In this document: positions 1-8,301 of the stretch, in pieces
Position numbering within the stretch: position 1 is the stretch's first letter
Layout: the number at the start of each line of letters is the position of its first letter
Assembly (NCBI GenBank): GCA_022775085.1
Contig: JALFJQ010000031.1
Location: forward strand, 1 to 42,492
Reading direction: 5' to 3'
Length of the DNA stretch: 42,492 nucleotides
DNA from: Clostridiales bacterium
GTDB lineage: Bacteria > Bacillota > Clostridia > Oscillospirales > Oscillospiraceae
Notes under the pieces: model-generated
Database searches by the model: none
The model's input: the letters and a program-made list of their open reading frames with translations, nothing else
What the model was told of the DNA's origin: nothing
Made by a program: the position numbers and the translations under genes

Positions 1-27
1 ATTCTGGGCATAGCTAAAGCTTTTTGG

Positions 28-56
28 AACCACCAGCCGGGCTGGTGGTTTTCTTT
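28..56 (+). terminator. Intrinsic terminator
   Basis: A perfect 10-bp stem (28-37 with 41-50, loop CGG) is followed by a T-rich run (49-56). It would end plus-strand transcription entering from the left, whose gene lies outside the window. The stem could also back up the tRNA-Gly terminators on the minus strand. Confidence 0.7.
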
Positions 57-62
57 AACCAA

Positions 63-116
63 AAAAAGAAGCAGACGCTTTCGCATCTGCTTCTATGGAG
101 CAGGCAACGAGGCTCG
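63..116 (-). repeat. Duplicated 3' end of tRNA-Gly plus terminator
   Basis: Positions 63-116 match 221-274 at 52 of 54 bases. The repeated unit is the T-arm/acceptor 3' part of the tRNA-Gly with its CCA, followed by the terminator hairpin and T run. This copy has no 5' tRNA half, so it is not a functional tRNA. A duplicated tRNA 3' end with its terminator is the usual scar of a site-specific insertion at a tRNA gene. The DNA between the copies (117-220) is the structured element described separately. Confidence 0.8.
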
Positions 117-209
117 TTTCTGTTTGCTTGGCAAACATATTGTGTCCCCGCTGTCAAGCCGTCGGGGATCGACAGTCCACCGGACTGTCGAATTTGATTG
201 TTCGAGCCT
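110..209 (-). other. Four-stem structured element beside tRNA-Gly (copy A)
   Basis: Read on the minus strand, 209 to 110 forms an outer stem (203-209 with 110-116) and three inner hairpins. H1 is 182-190 with 170-178 and has a 3-nt loop flanked by GTCC/GGAC. H2 is 163-168 with 145-150. H3 is 131-137 with 121-127. The first strand of the outer stem is an inverted copy of the neighbouring tRNA-Gly T-arm (10 matching bases), and the second is a direct copy. An element with the same layout but different stem sequences lies at 29533-29644 beside tRNA-Cys. Its function is unknown. Confidence 0.6.
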
Positions 210-219
210 AACAAACAAC

Positions 220-251
220 AAAAAAGAAGCAGACGCTTTCGCATCTGCTTC
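220..251 (-). terminator. tRNA-Gly intrinsic terminator
   Basis: A hairpin at 226-251 (outer GAAGCAGA/TCTGCTTC stem, inner GC stem with a GAAA-type loop), then a T run on the minus strand, directly after the tRNA-Gly CCA end. Confidence 0.8.
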
Positions 252-253
252 TA

Positions 254-329
254 TGGAGCGGGCGACGAGGCTCGAACTCGCTACCTCCACCTTGGCAAGG
301 TGGCGCTCTACCGGATGAGCTACGCCCGC
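254..329 (-). tRNA. tRNA-Gly (GCC)
   Basis: A complete 76-nt cloverleaf read on the minus strand. The acceptor stem GCGGGCG pairs with CGCCCGC, the anticodon loop gives GCC, the T-loop is GTTCGAG and the CCA end is encoded. It closely resembles a second tRNA-Gly(GCC) at 11729-11804. It has its own consensus promoter (344-371) and terminator. Its 3' end is duplicated at 63-116. Confidence 0.95.
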
Positions 330-343
330 AACGGACATGGCTC

Positions 344-371
344 ATTATACCGTTTTTTCAGAATTTGTCAA
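344..371 (-). promoter_or_regulatory. Promoter of tRNA-Gly
   Basis: Minus-strand TTGACA (371-366), 16-bp spacer, TATAAT (349-344), about 15 bp before the tRNA 5' end. Confidence 0.8.
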
Positions 372-380
372 GCCCTTTTT

Positions 381-1505
381 TCAAATTTTTTCATTTTTCT
401 CATATGGCAGCGTTTCCGGCGCTTTCGGTGCGGCAGGCCTGCCGCCGCAGACCGGATACGCTGAATAATCCCAGACATAGCCGTCCATTTCCTCGTCCGG
501 CTGCTCCCGGTACTTCCCGCTTTCACTGCACCGCAGCAGATCCACATGGTAGTATTCCTCCCCGTCCAGAAGAATGTTCCAAGTCCAGGGTTCTCCGTCC
601 CGGGTTCCGGTGACAGTCATGCAGGTCAGCCCCGCGTCCCGGCACATGGCGGCGTAGACCTGGGCGAAGGCCCGGCTGTCGCCGGTGCCGTGGCGCAGAA
701 GGCTGTAGGCCGGGGTGATGGAGGTTTCCAGCTTATAATCAAAGCGCTCCATCAGGAAGGCGTAGAGCTGGGAGAATTTCTGGTAGTCGTCCCCGTCGCC
801 GCTGACGTAGAGCACCGCCGAGTCGAATACCGGCTTCACCTGTGCCTGCATCCGCCGCAGGGCATCCCGGCTGGTCTGATAGGAGAAAATCAACTCCACC
901 ACCCGGCTCTCTCCCGCGCCGTACTGTTCCTGTGTCACCTTGGGGACTTCCATAATGGTCTCCGGGTGGTCGCTGGCGTAGTCCTGCACGAACTGGGAAA
1001 AGTCCGTATCCTCATACTGGTTCACCAGAAGCACAACGCCCGGCTCGTAGCTTTCCAGTGCGTTGGCCACAACGTTCCGGGCCTGCACGCTGTCCGCCGC
1101 CCGGCAGATACGCTGCAGCTCCGTGGAATTGTGGCGGTACGCCACCGTGATGGAAACCGCCGGCAGGCCGCTGCTGGAACCGATCTCATACTGAATGTTC
1201 TCCACGGCATAGGCGCCGATGGGGTCGTTGCGCGTCACATTGAGCACTGCCCGCCGGACACCGTCCTCCAAAGCGGTTTCGGGGTAATTCTCCACATGGA
1301 TCGCTGTAACTTCCGTCCCGGCAGCGACGATTTGCTTCAGGGCGGACAAAAAATCCCGATAATTGGCGGCGCTGATGGAATCCGCGTGTGAAACCTGCTT
1401 GGGTGCCTCGTGGGGAGTCACACTGATATAGCTTCCGTTCAGCCAGCCGCAGCCTCCCAGCAGCAGACACTGCACCAGCAGCAGCGGCAGAAGCATTCGT
1501 TTCAT
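381..1505 (-). CDS. Lipoprotein with degenerate transglutaminase-like domain
   Basis: A 374-aa secreted lipoprotein. The N-terminus has a short basic start, a leucine-rich core and a lipobox ending LLGGC, with the lipidated Cys at about residue 19. The start is the ATG at 1505 because GGGGAGG lies 5 nt upstream; an in-frame GTG further out lacks a good site. The C-terminal third follows a transglutaminase-like fold: a GDSRAFAQVYAAMCRDAGL block, then a WNILLDGEEYYHVDLL block. The usual nucleophilic Cys is Ser and the His before WN is Thr, while the third acidic residue (HVD) remains. A peptide-binding or structural role is therefore likelier than catalysis. It is the last gene of the parE-parC-yitT operon, 14 bp after the YitT stop. 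The cellular role is unknown. Confidence 0.75.
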   Translation of the reverse strand: MKRMLLPLLLVQCLLLGGCGWLNGSYISVTPHEAPKQVSHADSISAANYRDFLSALKQIVAAGTEVTAIHVENYPETALEDGVRRAVLNVTRNDPIGAYAVENIQYEIGSSSGLPAVSITVAYRHNSTELQRICRAADSVQARNVVANALESYEPGVVLLVNQYEDTDFSQFVQDYASDHPETIMEVPKVTQEQYGAGESRVVELIFSYQTSRDALRRMQAQVKPVFDSAVLYVSGDGDDYQKFSQLYAFLMERFDYKLETSITPAYSLLRHGTGDSRAFAQVYAAMCRDAGLTCMTVTGTRDGEPWTWNILLDGEEYYHVDLLRCSESGKYREQPDEEMDGYVWDYSAYPVCGGRPAAPKAPETLPYEKNEKI

Positions 1506-1519
1506 GGTTTCCTCCCCTT

Positions 1520-2383
1520 TCACAGCGCGTTTCGGTGATACCGGCTGAAACCGTCGCCCAGCACCTGATGGGCTTCCTGCACGATCACAAAAGCGGCAGG
1601 GTCGATCTCCATGACCAATTCCTTCAGTTCCGTGATCTGCTGCCGCTTGACGGCAGTGAGCACCACCATCATCTCCTGGTGGGTGTAGCTGCCCTCGCCG
1701 TGGAGGAAGGTCGCCCCCCGGTCAAGGCGGGCATTGATGGCCTCCGCAATTTTCTGGTGCTCCTTCGTGATAATCAGTGCCACCTTGGAATAGTCAAAGC
1801 GGTACACCACCGCATCCATGACCTTGCCGCTCAGGAACACCGCGACACCGGTGTACAGGGCTTTGTTGAGATCCCGGAACACGATGCCCGTGATGACGAC
1901 GACCATGGCGTCAAAGCACATAGAGATCTGCCCGATGGGCACATCCCGGTATCGCAACTTTAGTAGCCGCACCACGATGTCCGAGCCGCCGGTGGAGGCC
2001 CCGGCAGCGAACACGACTCCCAGCCCCAGTCCGCACAGCACACCGCCGTACAGGGCGCCGATGAGCGGCTCTGTGACGGGCATGGGGATCAGGGCAAAGG
2101 CGTCAATGAGAACCGAGCTGAAAAGCATTCCCGTCAGAGAACCGAAGAAAAACCGTCTGCCGATTTTTACGCCCCCAAGCAAAAACAGGGGCAGATTGAT
2201 GAGAATGGACAGGCTGCCCACGCTGCCAACCCCCAGCACTTCCACCACCACCAGCGCAAGGCCGGAGATGCCGCCGGTGCTGATGTCATTGGGCATCAGG
2301 AAGCAGGAAAAACCAAAAGCGAACAGAGTGCTGCCCAGAATCGTCACAATGATCCAGCCAAAGGACTTTTGAAAATTGCTCAT
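1520..2383 (-). CDS. YitT family membrane protein (DUF161/DUF2179)
   Basis: A 287-aa protein of the YitT family, widespread in Firmicutes. The N-terminal two thirds hold about five hydrophobic helices with the family-typical MPNDISTGGISGLALV and AGASTGGSDIV motifs. The C-terminal 80 residues form the soluble DUF2179 domain (GAT.L.GEG.YT..). The start chosen is the ATG at 2383, placed after GAGG; an in-frame TTG two codons earlier overlaps the preceding stop. It lies 2 bp after the parC-like gene, so it is almost certainly cotranscribed. The transported or sensed ligand of the family is unknown. Confidence 0.9.
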   Translation of the reverse strand: MSNFQKSFGWIIVTILGSTLFAFGFSCFLMPNDISTGGISGLALVVVEVLGVGSVGSLSILINLPLFLLGGVKIGRRFFFGSLTGMLFSSVLIDAFALIPMPVTEPLIGALYGGVLCGLGLGVVFAAGASTGGSDIVVRLLKLRYRDVPIGQISMCFDAMVVVITGIVFRDLNKALYTGVAVFLSGKVMDAVVYRFDYSKVALIITKEHQKIAEAINARLDRGATFLHGEGSYTHQEMMVVLTAVKRQQITELKELVMEIDPAAFVIVQEAHQVLGDGFSRYHRNAL

Positions 2384-2385
2384 AC

Positions 2386-4629
2386 TCAAACCTCAAAAGA
2401 CTGCTGTTTTTCCACGGAATCCTCTTCCTTCAGGAGCATTCCGGCAGAGGGGATGGTCTTGGTACGGTAGCGTCCGGGATTGGTGATCCCGCTGTTTTCC
2501 AGCAGCACCGCGTTTTGCAGCACCGCCTTCTTTTTCAGTGTCATCACCGCCACACCGATGGTATTGCGGGTGGTCTTGGGCAGCAGCTGGGCGGTAGAAA
2601 AAACCGCGGCCCGTCCGTCGGAGGAATACAGCGCGATCTGGGCATCCTCCTCCAGGGCCATGGCAGTTACCAGCGGGCTTTTATCTGAATAAGCGCCGGT
2701 GAGCTTTTTGCGGTTAGTCTTCGTCTCGTAGGCGGAAAGCGGCACTTTGGCGGCCTTGCCGTTTTCGAAGAAGAACAGCACAAAGCCCTTGTAATCCCCG
2801 CAGAACTGCAGAGAAACCAGATTTTCCCCCGGCTCGAAGCCCAGCTTCTGGGGCAGGTAATCGCCCAAAAGGGAGGCCTTGCCGTCGTCAAAGTCGGAAA
2901 GCCGGGACTTATAGCACTGGAATTTGTCGGTGAACACCAAGAATTCCGCTTTATTGGTAGTCTCCTTCGTGAAGGACAGGCTGTCGCCCTCCTTGAACTT
3001 CTGCTCACCGCTCATACGCAGGGATTGAGCGGTAATCTTTTTCAAATAGCCCTCTTTGGAGACGAATACCGTCACCGGATAGTCGGGAATCTCCTCCCCC
3101 TCGTCCTCAGGAGCCGCCTCGGCAGCATCGTAGATAATTTCCGTCTTTCTGGGCTGGCCGTACTTTTCAGAAACCGCCTGCAATTCCTTGATGATGACAT
3201 TTTTCAGCTTCCGGGTGCTTTCCAAGGTGCTGCGCATATCAGCAATTTCCTGCTCCAGCTGGGAGATGGCCTTGGTCTGCTTGAGGATGTATTCCTTGTT
3301 AATGTTGCGCAGCTTGATCTCGGCGACGAAATTGGCCTGCACCTCGTCGATGCCGAACTCGATCATCAGGTTGGGCACCACCTCGCTGTCCATCTCCGTC
3401 TCCCGGATGACCCGGATGGCCTTGTCGATGTCCAGCAAAATCCGCTCCAAGCCTTTCAGGAGGTGGAGTTTTTCCTCTTTTTTGCCGATCTGGAAGAACA
3501 GCCGCCGCTTGATGCAGTCGGTGCGCCAGGCCGTCCACTCGTCGAGGATTTCCCCCACGCCCATGACCCGGGGCATTCCCGCAATCAGAATGTTAAAGTT
3601 GCAGGGGAAGGAATCCTGCAAGGTGGTCATGCGCAGCAGCTTCTGCATGAGCTTGTCCGGGTCCACGCCGCGCTTTAAGTCAATGGTCAGCTTCAGGCCG
3701 CCTAAGTCTGTTTCGTCCCGCATATCGGCAATTTCCCGGATTTTCCCCGCCTTAATCAGTTCCGCCACCTTGTCCATGATGACCTCCGTAGCGGTGGTGT
3801 AGGGAATCTCGGTGATCTCAATGAGGTTACCCTCCTTGACATAGCGCCACTTGGCCCGAAGCTTGAAGCTGCCCCGTCCGGTGGTGTAAATTTCCCGGGT
3901 GGCTGCTTCATCGAACAGCAGCTCGCCGCCGGTGGAGAAGTCCGGGCCGGGCAGGGTTTCCAGAATGTCGTGGTCGGGGTTTTTCATCAGGGCGATGGCT
4001 GTGTCGCAGACCTCCTTTAAGTTAAAGGAGCAGATGTTGGAGGCCATGCCCACGGCGATGCCCTGATTGGCGGACACCAGCACGTTGGGGAATGTGGTTG
4101 GAAGCAGGGCCGGCTCCTTCATGGTGGCGTCGTAGTTATCCACCATGTCCACGGTATCGCTGTCGATGTCCTTGAAAATCTCACCGCAGATGGGGTCTAA
4201 TTTTGCCTCCGTATACCGGGAGGCGGCGTAGGCCATGTCCCGGGAATAAACCTTGCCGAAGTTTCCCTTGGAGTCCACGAAGGGGTGGAGCAGCGTCTCG
4301 TTGCCCCGGGCCAGGCGCACCATAGTCTCATAAATGGCGGCATCGCCGTGGGGATTTAACCGCATAGTCTGACCGACAATATTCGCGGACTTGGTTCTGC
4401 CGCCGGTGAGCAGCCCCATCTTGTACATAGTGTACAGGAGCTTCCGGTGGGAGGGCTTGAAGCCGTCGATCTCGGGAATGGCCCGGGAGACGATGACCGA
4501 CATGGCATAGGGCATGTAGTTGATTTCCAGGGTCTCGGAAATCGCCTGCTCGGTGGTAGAGCCGTGCAGGTCCATCACACCGTCGGTGTTTACTTTCTTT
4601 TTTTCAGGTTCCTTATTTTTTCGTGCCAT
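2386..4629 (-). CDS. parC: Type IIA topoisomerase subunit A (ParC/GyrA-like)
   Basis: A 747-aa DNA breakage-rejoining subunit that acts with the ParE-like protein encoded just upstream. The winged-helix/tower domain starts near residue 30, and the catalytic tyrosine is Y139 in AASRYTE. The quinolone-resistance region reads HGDAAIYE around residues 94-101: the Ser that normally contacts quinolones is Ala97, and the acidic partner is Glu101. A coiled coil (about residues 370-480) and a short C-terminal domain follow. No GyrA-box (QRRGGKG) is visible, which favours a topo IV/ParC-type subunit over gyrase. The protein is shorter than typical GyrA. The gene order parE-parC and the shared operon support the pair. 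Topo IV versus a second gyrase-like enzyme cannot be settled from sequence alone. Confidence 0.88.
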   Translation of the reverse strand: MARKNKEPEKKKVNTDGVMDLHGSTTEQAISETLEINYMPYAMSVIVSRAIPEIDGFKPSHRKLLYTMYKMGLLTGGRTKSANIVGQTMRLNPHGDAAIYETMVRLARGNETLLHPFVDSKGNFGKVYSRDMAYAASRYTEAKLDPICGEIFKDIDSDTVDMVDNYDATMKEPALLPTTFPNVLVSANQGIAVGMASNICSFNLKEVCDTAIALMKNPDHDILETLPGPDFSTGGELLFDEAATREIYTTGRGSFKLRAKWRYVKEGNLIEITEIPYTTATEVIMDKVAELIKAGKIREIADMRDETDLGGLKLTIDLKRGVDPDKLMQKLLRMTTLQDSFPCNFNILIAGMPRVMGVGEILDEWTAWRTDCIKRRLFFQIGKKEEKLHLLKGLERILLDIDKAIRVIRETEMDSEVVPNLMIEFGIDEVQANFVAEIKLRNINKEYILKQTKAISQLEQEIADMRSTLESTRKLKNVIIKELQAVSEKYGQPRKTEIIYDAAEAAPEDEGEEIPDYPVTVFVSKEGYLKKITAQSLRMSGEQKFKEGDSLSFTKETTNKAEFLVFTDKFQCYKSRLSDFDDGKASLLGDYLPQKLGFEPGENLVSLQFCGDYKGFVLFFFENGKAAKVPLSAYETKTNRKKLTGAYSDKSPLVTAMALEEDAQIALYSSDGRAAVFSTAQLLPKTTRNTIGVAVMTLKKKAVLQNAVLLENSGITNPGRYRTKTIPSAGMLLKEEDSVEKQQSFEV

Positions 4630-4657
4630 ACATGACTCCTTTAAGAATCAGTTGTAG

Positions 4658-4677
4658 GGCGGGGTCATGTCCCCGCC
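4658..4677. repeat. Short GC-rich palindromic intergenic repeat
   Basis: GGCGGGG and CCCCGCC arms around TCATGT, inside the 158-bp parE-parC gap. The core recurs in altered form at 6849-6875, and a GGCGGGGTCATGA half-copy lies at about 4755-4767. It looks like a dispersed intergenic palindrome. With no following T run, it is not a convincing terminator. Confidence 0.5.
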
Positions 4678-4787
4678 GTCCGCGAAGCGGCAGAGTGTAA
4701 GCCAACAATCAGCGGATTCTTATGATAATCAGTTCTCAAAAAACGCACCGGGTCGGCGGGGTCATGACATAAGCCCTACGCTATCAA

Positions 4788-6767
4788 TCATGAGATGTCC
4801 GCCAGTTCCAGATATTTCGCGCCGTTTTCGGCAATGAAGTTCTTTCGCTCCTGCAAAGCATCCCCCAGCAGAACATCAAAATAATGGGCGGTGCGCTCGG
4901 CGTCCTCGGGCATGACCTTGATGAGGCGGCGGGTCTCCGGGTTCATGGTGGTCATCCACATCATCTCCGGGTCGTTTTCGCCAAGGCCCTTGGAGCGCTG
5001 GATGTTCACCTTTTTGCCCTCAAGTTCCTTCAAAATTTTCACTTTTTCCTGCTCATTGTAGGCAAACCAGGTCTTGTCCTTGCAGGTAATCTCAAACAGG
5101 GGCGACTCCGCAATATACACGAAGCCATCCCGAATGAGGGTTGGGCACAGCCGGTAGAGCATGGTGAGAATCAGGGTGCGGATCTGAAAGCCGTCCACGT
5201 CCGCATCGGTGCAGATGACCACCTTGTTCCATCTTAGCTGCGATAGGTCAAAGCTGGACAGCTCCTTGGCTTTTTTGCCCTGCACCTCCACGCCGCAGCC
5301 CAGGACCTTCATGAGGTCGGTGATGATGGGGCTGGCGAAAATCTTACTGTAGTCGGCTTTCAGGCAGTTGAGGATTTTGCCGCGGACAGGCATGATGCCC
5401 TGAAATTCCGCGTCCCGGCTCATTTTGACGCTGCCCAGGGCGGAGTCGCCCTCCACGATATACAGTTCCCGCAGGCCTGCGTCCTTGCTGCGGCAGTCCA
5501 CAAATTTCTGCACCCGGTTGGCAATGTCGATGGAGCCGGACAGCTTTTTCTTGACACTGCTTTTGGTTTTTTCGGCGGATTCTCTGGCCCGCTTATTCAC
5601 CAGAATCTGCTCCGCCGCCTTCGCCGCTTCCTGGGCGTTCTCGATGAACCAGACTTGCAGCTGTTCCTTGAAGAAGGCCGTCATGGCGTCCTGGGTGAAC
5701 TTGGAATTGACGCTCTTTTTGGTCTGGTTTTCAAAGCAGCCGATGGTGGAGAAGCAGTTGGTCACCAGCACCAGAGAGTCCTGAATGTCCTGAAAAATGA
5801 TCTTATTCTCATTTTTCGTGTATTTATTGTTGTCTTTCAGATACTTATCAAAGGCCGCAGTAAAGCCGAGGCGTACCGCCCGGTCAGGGCTGCCGCCGTA
5901 TTCCAGCCAGGAGGAGTTGTGGTAATACTCGATGTGGCTGACCTGCTTACTAAAGCAGAAGGAAGCGGTAATCTTCAGCTTCATTTCCGGGCGGTTGTCC
6001 GCGTCCCGGCCCCGGCGCTCAGCTTCCCAGAAGGTGGGCATGGTGAAGGCATTGTCCCCCACCAACTCCTCGATATACTCCCGGATGCCGTCCGCGTAGC
6101 AATACTCTTCTTCCTCAAAGGTCTTTCCAACCTGATTGCGGAACTTGAAACGCACGCCCTTATTGACCACGGCCTGACGGCGCAGCACATCCCGGTAGTA
6201 TTCCACGGGAATGTTGATGTCCGTGAAAACCTCCTTGTCCGGCTTCCAGCGAAAGACTGAGCCGGTTTTCTTCCTGTCGGCGGGAGACTTTTTCAGGCCG
6301 CCCACATTTCTGCCCTTTTCAAAGTGCAGGTCGTACCGGAAGCCGTCCCGGCGGATGGTGGCGTCAAAATATTCGGAAGCGTACTGGGTAGCGCAGGAGC
6401 CAAGGCCGTTGAGGCCCAGAGAGTATTCGTAGTTTTCCCCGTTTTCGCCGTACTTGCCGCCGGCGTACATTTCGCAGAACACCAGCTCCCAGTTGTAGCG
6501 CTTTTCCTTTTCGTTATAGTCCACGGGACAGCCCCGTCCAAAGTCCTCCACCTCTACGCTGAGGTCTTCGTAGCGGGTAACAATGATGGTGTCTCCGTGA
6601 CCTTCTCTTGCTTCATCGATGGCGTTGGAGAGAATCTCAAACACCGCGTGCTTACAGCCCTCCAGATCGTCAGAGCCGAAAATAACCGCGGGACGCTTGC
6701 GCACCCGGTCCTCGCCCTTGAGCATGGAGATGCTGGAATTTCCGTATTGTTCTTGCTTTTTCGCCAT
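4788..6767 (-). CDS. parE: Type IIA topoisomerase subunit B (ParE/GyrB-like)
   Basis: A 659-aa ATPase subunit partnering the ParC-like protein. The GHKL ATPase domain shows EILSNAIDEAREG (N-box), VEDFGRGCPVD and YSLGLNGLGSCATQYAS. The Toprim domain carries YIVEGDSALGS and the metal-binding DADVDG. Two starts are in frame; the ATG at 6767 (MAKKQEQ) is preferred because GGCAGG lies upstream, whereas the ATG at 6794 has no clear site. The length fits ParE, which lacks the Gram-negative GyrB insertion. A consensus promoter (6809-6837) precedes it. It heads an operon of parE, the parC-like gene, yitT and the lipoprotein gene. Confidence 0.9.
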   Translation of the reverse strand: MAKKQEQYGNSSISMLKGEDRVRKRPAVIFGSDDLEGCKHAVFEILSNAIDEAREGHGDTIIVTRYEDLSVEVEDFGRGCPVDYNEKEKRYNWELVFCEMYAGGKYGENGENYEYSLGLNGLGSCATQYASEYFDATIRRDGFRYDLHFEKGRNVGGLKKSPADRKKTGSVFRWKPDKEVFTDINIPVEYYRDVLRRQAVVNKGVRFKFRNQVGKTFEEEEYCYADGIREYIEELVGDNAFTMPTFWEAERRGRDADNRPEMKLKITASFCFSKQVSHIEYYHNSSWLEYGGSPDRAVRLGFTAAFDKYLKDNNKYTKNENKIIFQDIQDSLVLVTNCFSTIGCFENQTKKSVNSKFTQDAMTAFFKEQLQVWFIENAQEAAKAAEQILVNKRARESAEKTKSSVKKKLSGSIDIANRVQKFVDCRSKDAGLRELYIVEGDSALGSVKMSRDAEFQGIMPVRGKILNCLKADYSKIFASPIITDLMKVLGCGVEVQGKKAKELSSFDLSQLRWNKVVICTDADVDGFQIRTLILTMLYRLCPTLIRDGFVYIAESPLFEITCKDKTWFAYNEQEKVKILKELEGKKVNIQRSKGLGENDPEMMWMTTMNPETRRLIKVMPEDAERTAHYFDVLLGDALQERKNFIAENGAKYLELADIS

Positions 6768-6808
6768 AATTTTTAACCTGCCTAAGCATTCCATAGTAAT
6801 TCTAGTTT

Positions 6809-6837
6809 ATTATACGCAAAAACCATAGGAAAGTCAA
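6809..6837 (-). promoter_or_regulatory. Promoter of the parE operon
   Basis: Minus-strand TTGACT (6837-6832), 17-bp spacer, TATAAT (6814-6809), 41 bp before the chosen start. Confidence 0.75.
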
Positions 6838-6848
6838 GGAATGCCCAT

Positions 6849-6875
6849 CGCAGGGGGTCATAACCCCGCCCTGCG
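6849..6875. repeat. GC-rich palindromic repeat between divergent genes
   Basis: CGCAGGG pairs with CCCTGCG around GGTCATAACC. It shares the G-rich/GTCAT core with 4658-4677. It sits between the divergent parE and oxidoreductase genes, so it cannot be a simple operon terminator. Confidence 0.45.
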
Positions 6876-6928
6876 AGAAAAATAAATTGGTCAGTTTTGC
6901 CCATACTATGCCAAAAGGAGCTGATTTT

Positions 6929-8230
6929 GTGGAATCCATATGGTGCAAAACTGTCCAACTTCCCCAGTTTCCCCCACTGAAAGGCAACGTATCCACGGAT
7001 GTGCTGGTCATCGGCGGCGGCATGGCGGGGCTTTTGTGCGCTTACAAATTAAAAAAAGCGGGCGTAGACTGCGTGGTTGCGGAGCGGAAGCGCATTGCTT
7101 CCGGCGTCACCGGGGACACCACCGCCAAGCTGACCAGCCAGCACGGGCTGATCTACGGCAAAATTGCGAAAAAGGGCGGTTTGGAAGCTGCCAAACTCTA
7201 TTTGCAGGCAAATGAAGAAGCCCTGTCCGAATACCGGGCGCTCTGCGCTGAAATCCCCTGCGATTTTGAGGAGCAAAGCCACACTGTCTACTCCCGGCAG
7301 AATGTTGCGGCCTTGGAAGAAGAGCTTGCTGTCCTGTCCCGGCTGAATTATCCGGCAGAGCTGGTGACTGATTTACCGCTCCCCTTCCCAACCGATGGCG
7401 GCATCCGTTTTCCCCATCAGGCCCAGTTCCATCCGCTGAAGTTCTTGAGCGGCATCGTAGATGATTTGACAATTTATGAAAATACCGCTGTCCAGTCCCT
7501 GAGCAAAACGGAAGCGGTCACAGAGCACGGCAGGATTCACGCCAACGCCGTCGTCGTTGCCACCCACTTTCCCTTTCTGAATAAACACGGCAGCTACTTT
7601 CTGAAGCTCTACCAGCAGCGCTCCTATGTGCTGGCACTGGAACACGCTCCCATCCCGGAAGGGATGTATCTGGACGTGCAGGAAAACGGCCTGTCTTTCC
7701 GAAGCTGGGACGATCTCTTATTGCTGGGCGGCTGCGGGCACCGAACGGGAAAGCCCGGCGGCGGCTGGGCAGAGCTGGAAGCCTTTGCCCGGGAGCATTA
7801 CCCCAACGCGAAAATCGTCAGCCGCTGGGCAACCCAGGACTGCATGAGTCTGGACGGCCTGCCCTATATCGGGCAGTACAGCGCCTCCACCCCCAATCTC
7901 TATGTGGCCACAGGCTTCAACAAGTGGGGCATGACCACCTCCATGGCGGCGGCCGGAATTCTCACCAACCTGGTCTGCGGCAGAGAACCCCCCTATGCTT
8001 CCCTGTTCTCTCCCTCCCGAAGCATTCTCCACCCGCAGCTGGGTGTCAACGCTCTGGAATCCACGGTGAACCTGCTGACCCCCTCCCGGAAGCGGTGTCC
8101 CCACTTGGGCTGCGCCCTGAAATGGAACGCTCAGGAGCACAGCTGGGACTGCCCCTGCCACGGCTCCCGGTTTTCCGAGGACGGAAAGCTCCTTGACAAC
8201 CCCGCGACCGGTGATTTACCGGAGAAATGA
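6929..8230 (+). CDS. FAD-dependent oxidoreductase with C-terminal Rieske domain
   Basis: A 433-aa fusion of a DAO-type amine oxidoreductase and a Rieske [2Fe-2S] domain, comparable in layout to B. subtilis YhfW but shorter. The dinucleotide-binding motif is VLVIGGGMAGLLCAYKLKKAG near residue 25, followed by the family-typical GVTGDTTAKLTSQHGLIY. The C-terminal Rieske ligands are CPHLGC and CPCHGSRF. The start is the GTG at 6929, 8 nt after AAAAGGAG; the longer frame from a TTG at 6887 lacks a site. The substrate is unknown; relatives oxidise amines or act in unknown redox chains. It faces away from parE and is followed by the DUF1858 gene, which has its own promoter. Confidence 0.85.
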   Translation: MESIWCKTVQLPQFPPLKGNVSTDVLVIGGGMAGLLCAYKLKKAGVDCVVAERKRIASGVTGDTTAKLTSQHGLIYGKIAKKGGLEAAKLYLQANEEALSEYRALCAEIPCDFEEQSHTVYSRQNVAALEEELAVLSRLNYPAELVTDLPLPFPTDGGIRFPHQAQFHPLKFLSGIVDDLTIYENTAVQSLSKTEAVTEHGRIHANAVVVATHFPFLNKHGSYFLKLYQQRSYVLALEHAPIPEGMYLDVQENGLSFRSWDDLLLLGGCGHRTGKPGGGWAELEAFAREHYPNAKIVSRWATQDCMSLDGLPYIGQYSASTPNLYVATGFNKWGMTTSMAAAGILTNLVCGREPPYASLFSPSRSILHPQLGVNALESTVNLLTPSRKRCPHLGCALKWNAQEHSWDCPCHGSRFSEDGKLLDNPATGDLPEK

Positions 8231-8242
8231 TTGTTTTTCCTC

Positions 8243-8271
8243 TTGTTTTTTTCAAACAACAGGGTTATAAT
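8243..8271 (+). promoter_or_regulatory. Promoter of the DUF1858 gene
   Basis: TTGTTT (8243-8248), 17-bp spacer, perfect TATAAT (8266-8271), then AGGAGG and the ATG at 8302. Confidence 0.75.
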
Positions 8272-8301
8272 ATGTCGAGAAATAAATAGGAGGTCATTTT
8301 C

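Noticed and set aside
93..116. Second functional tRNA-Gly
   Set aside because: Only the 3' end is present and it carries two substitutions; no anticodon arm is found.
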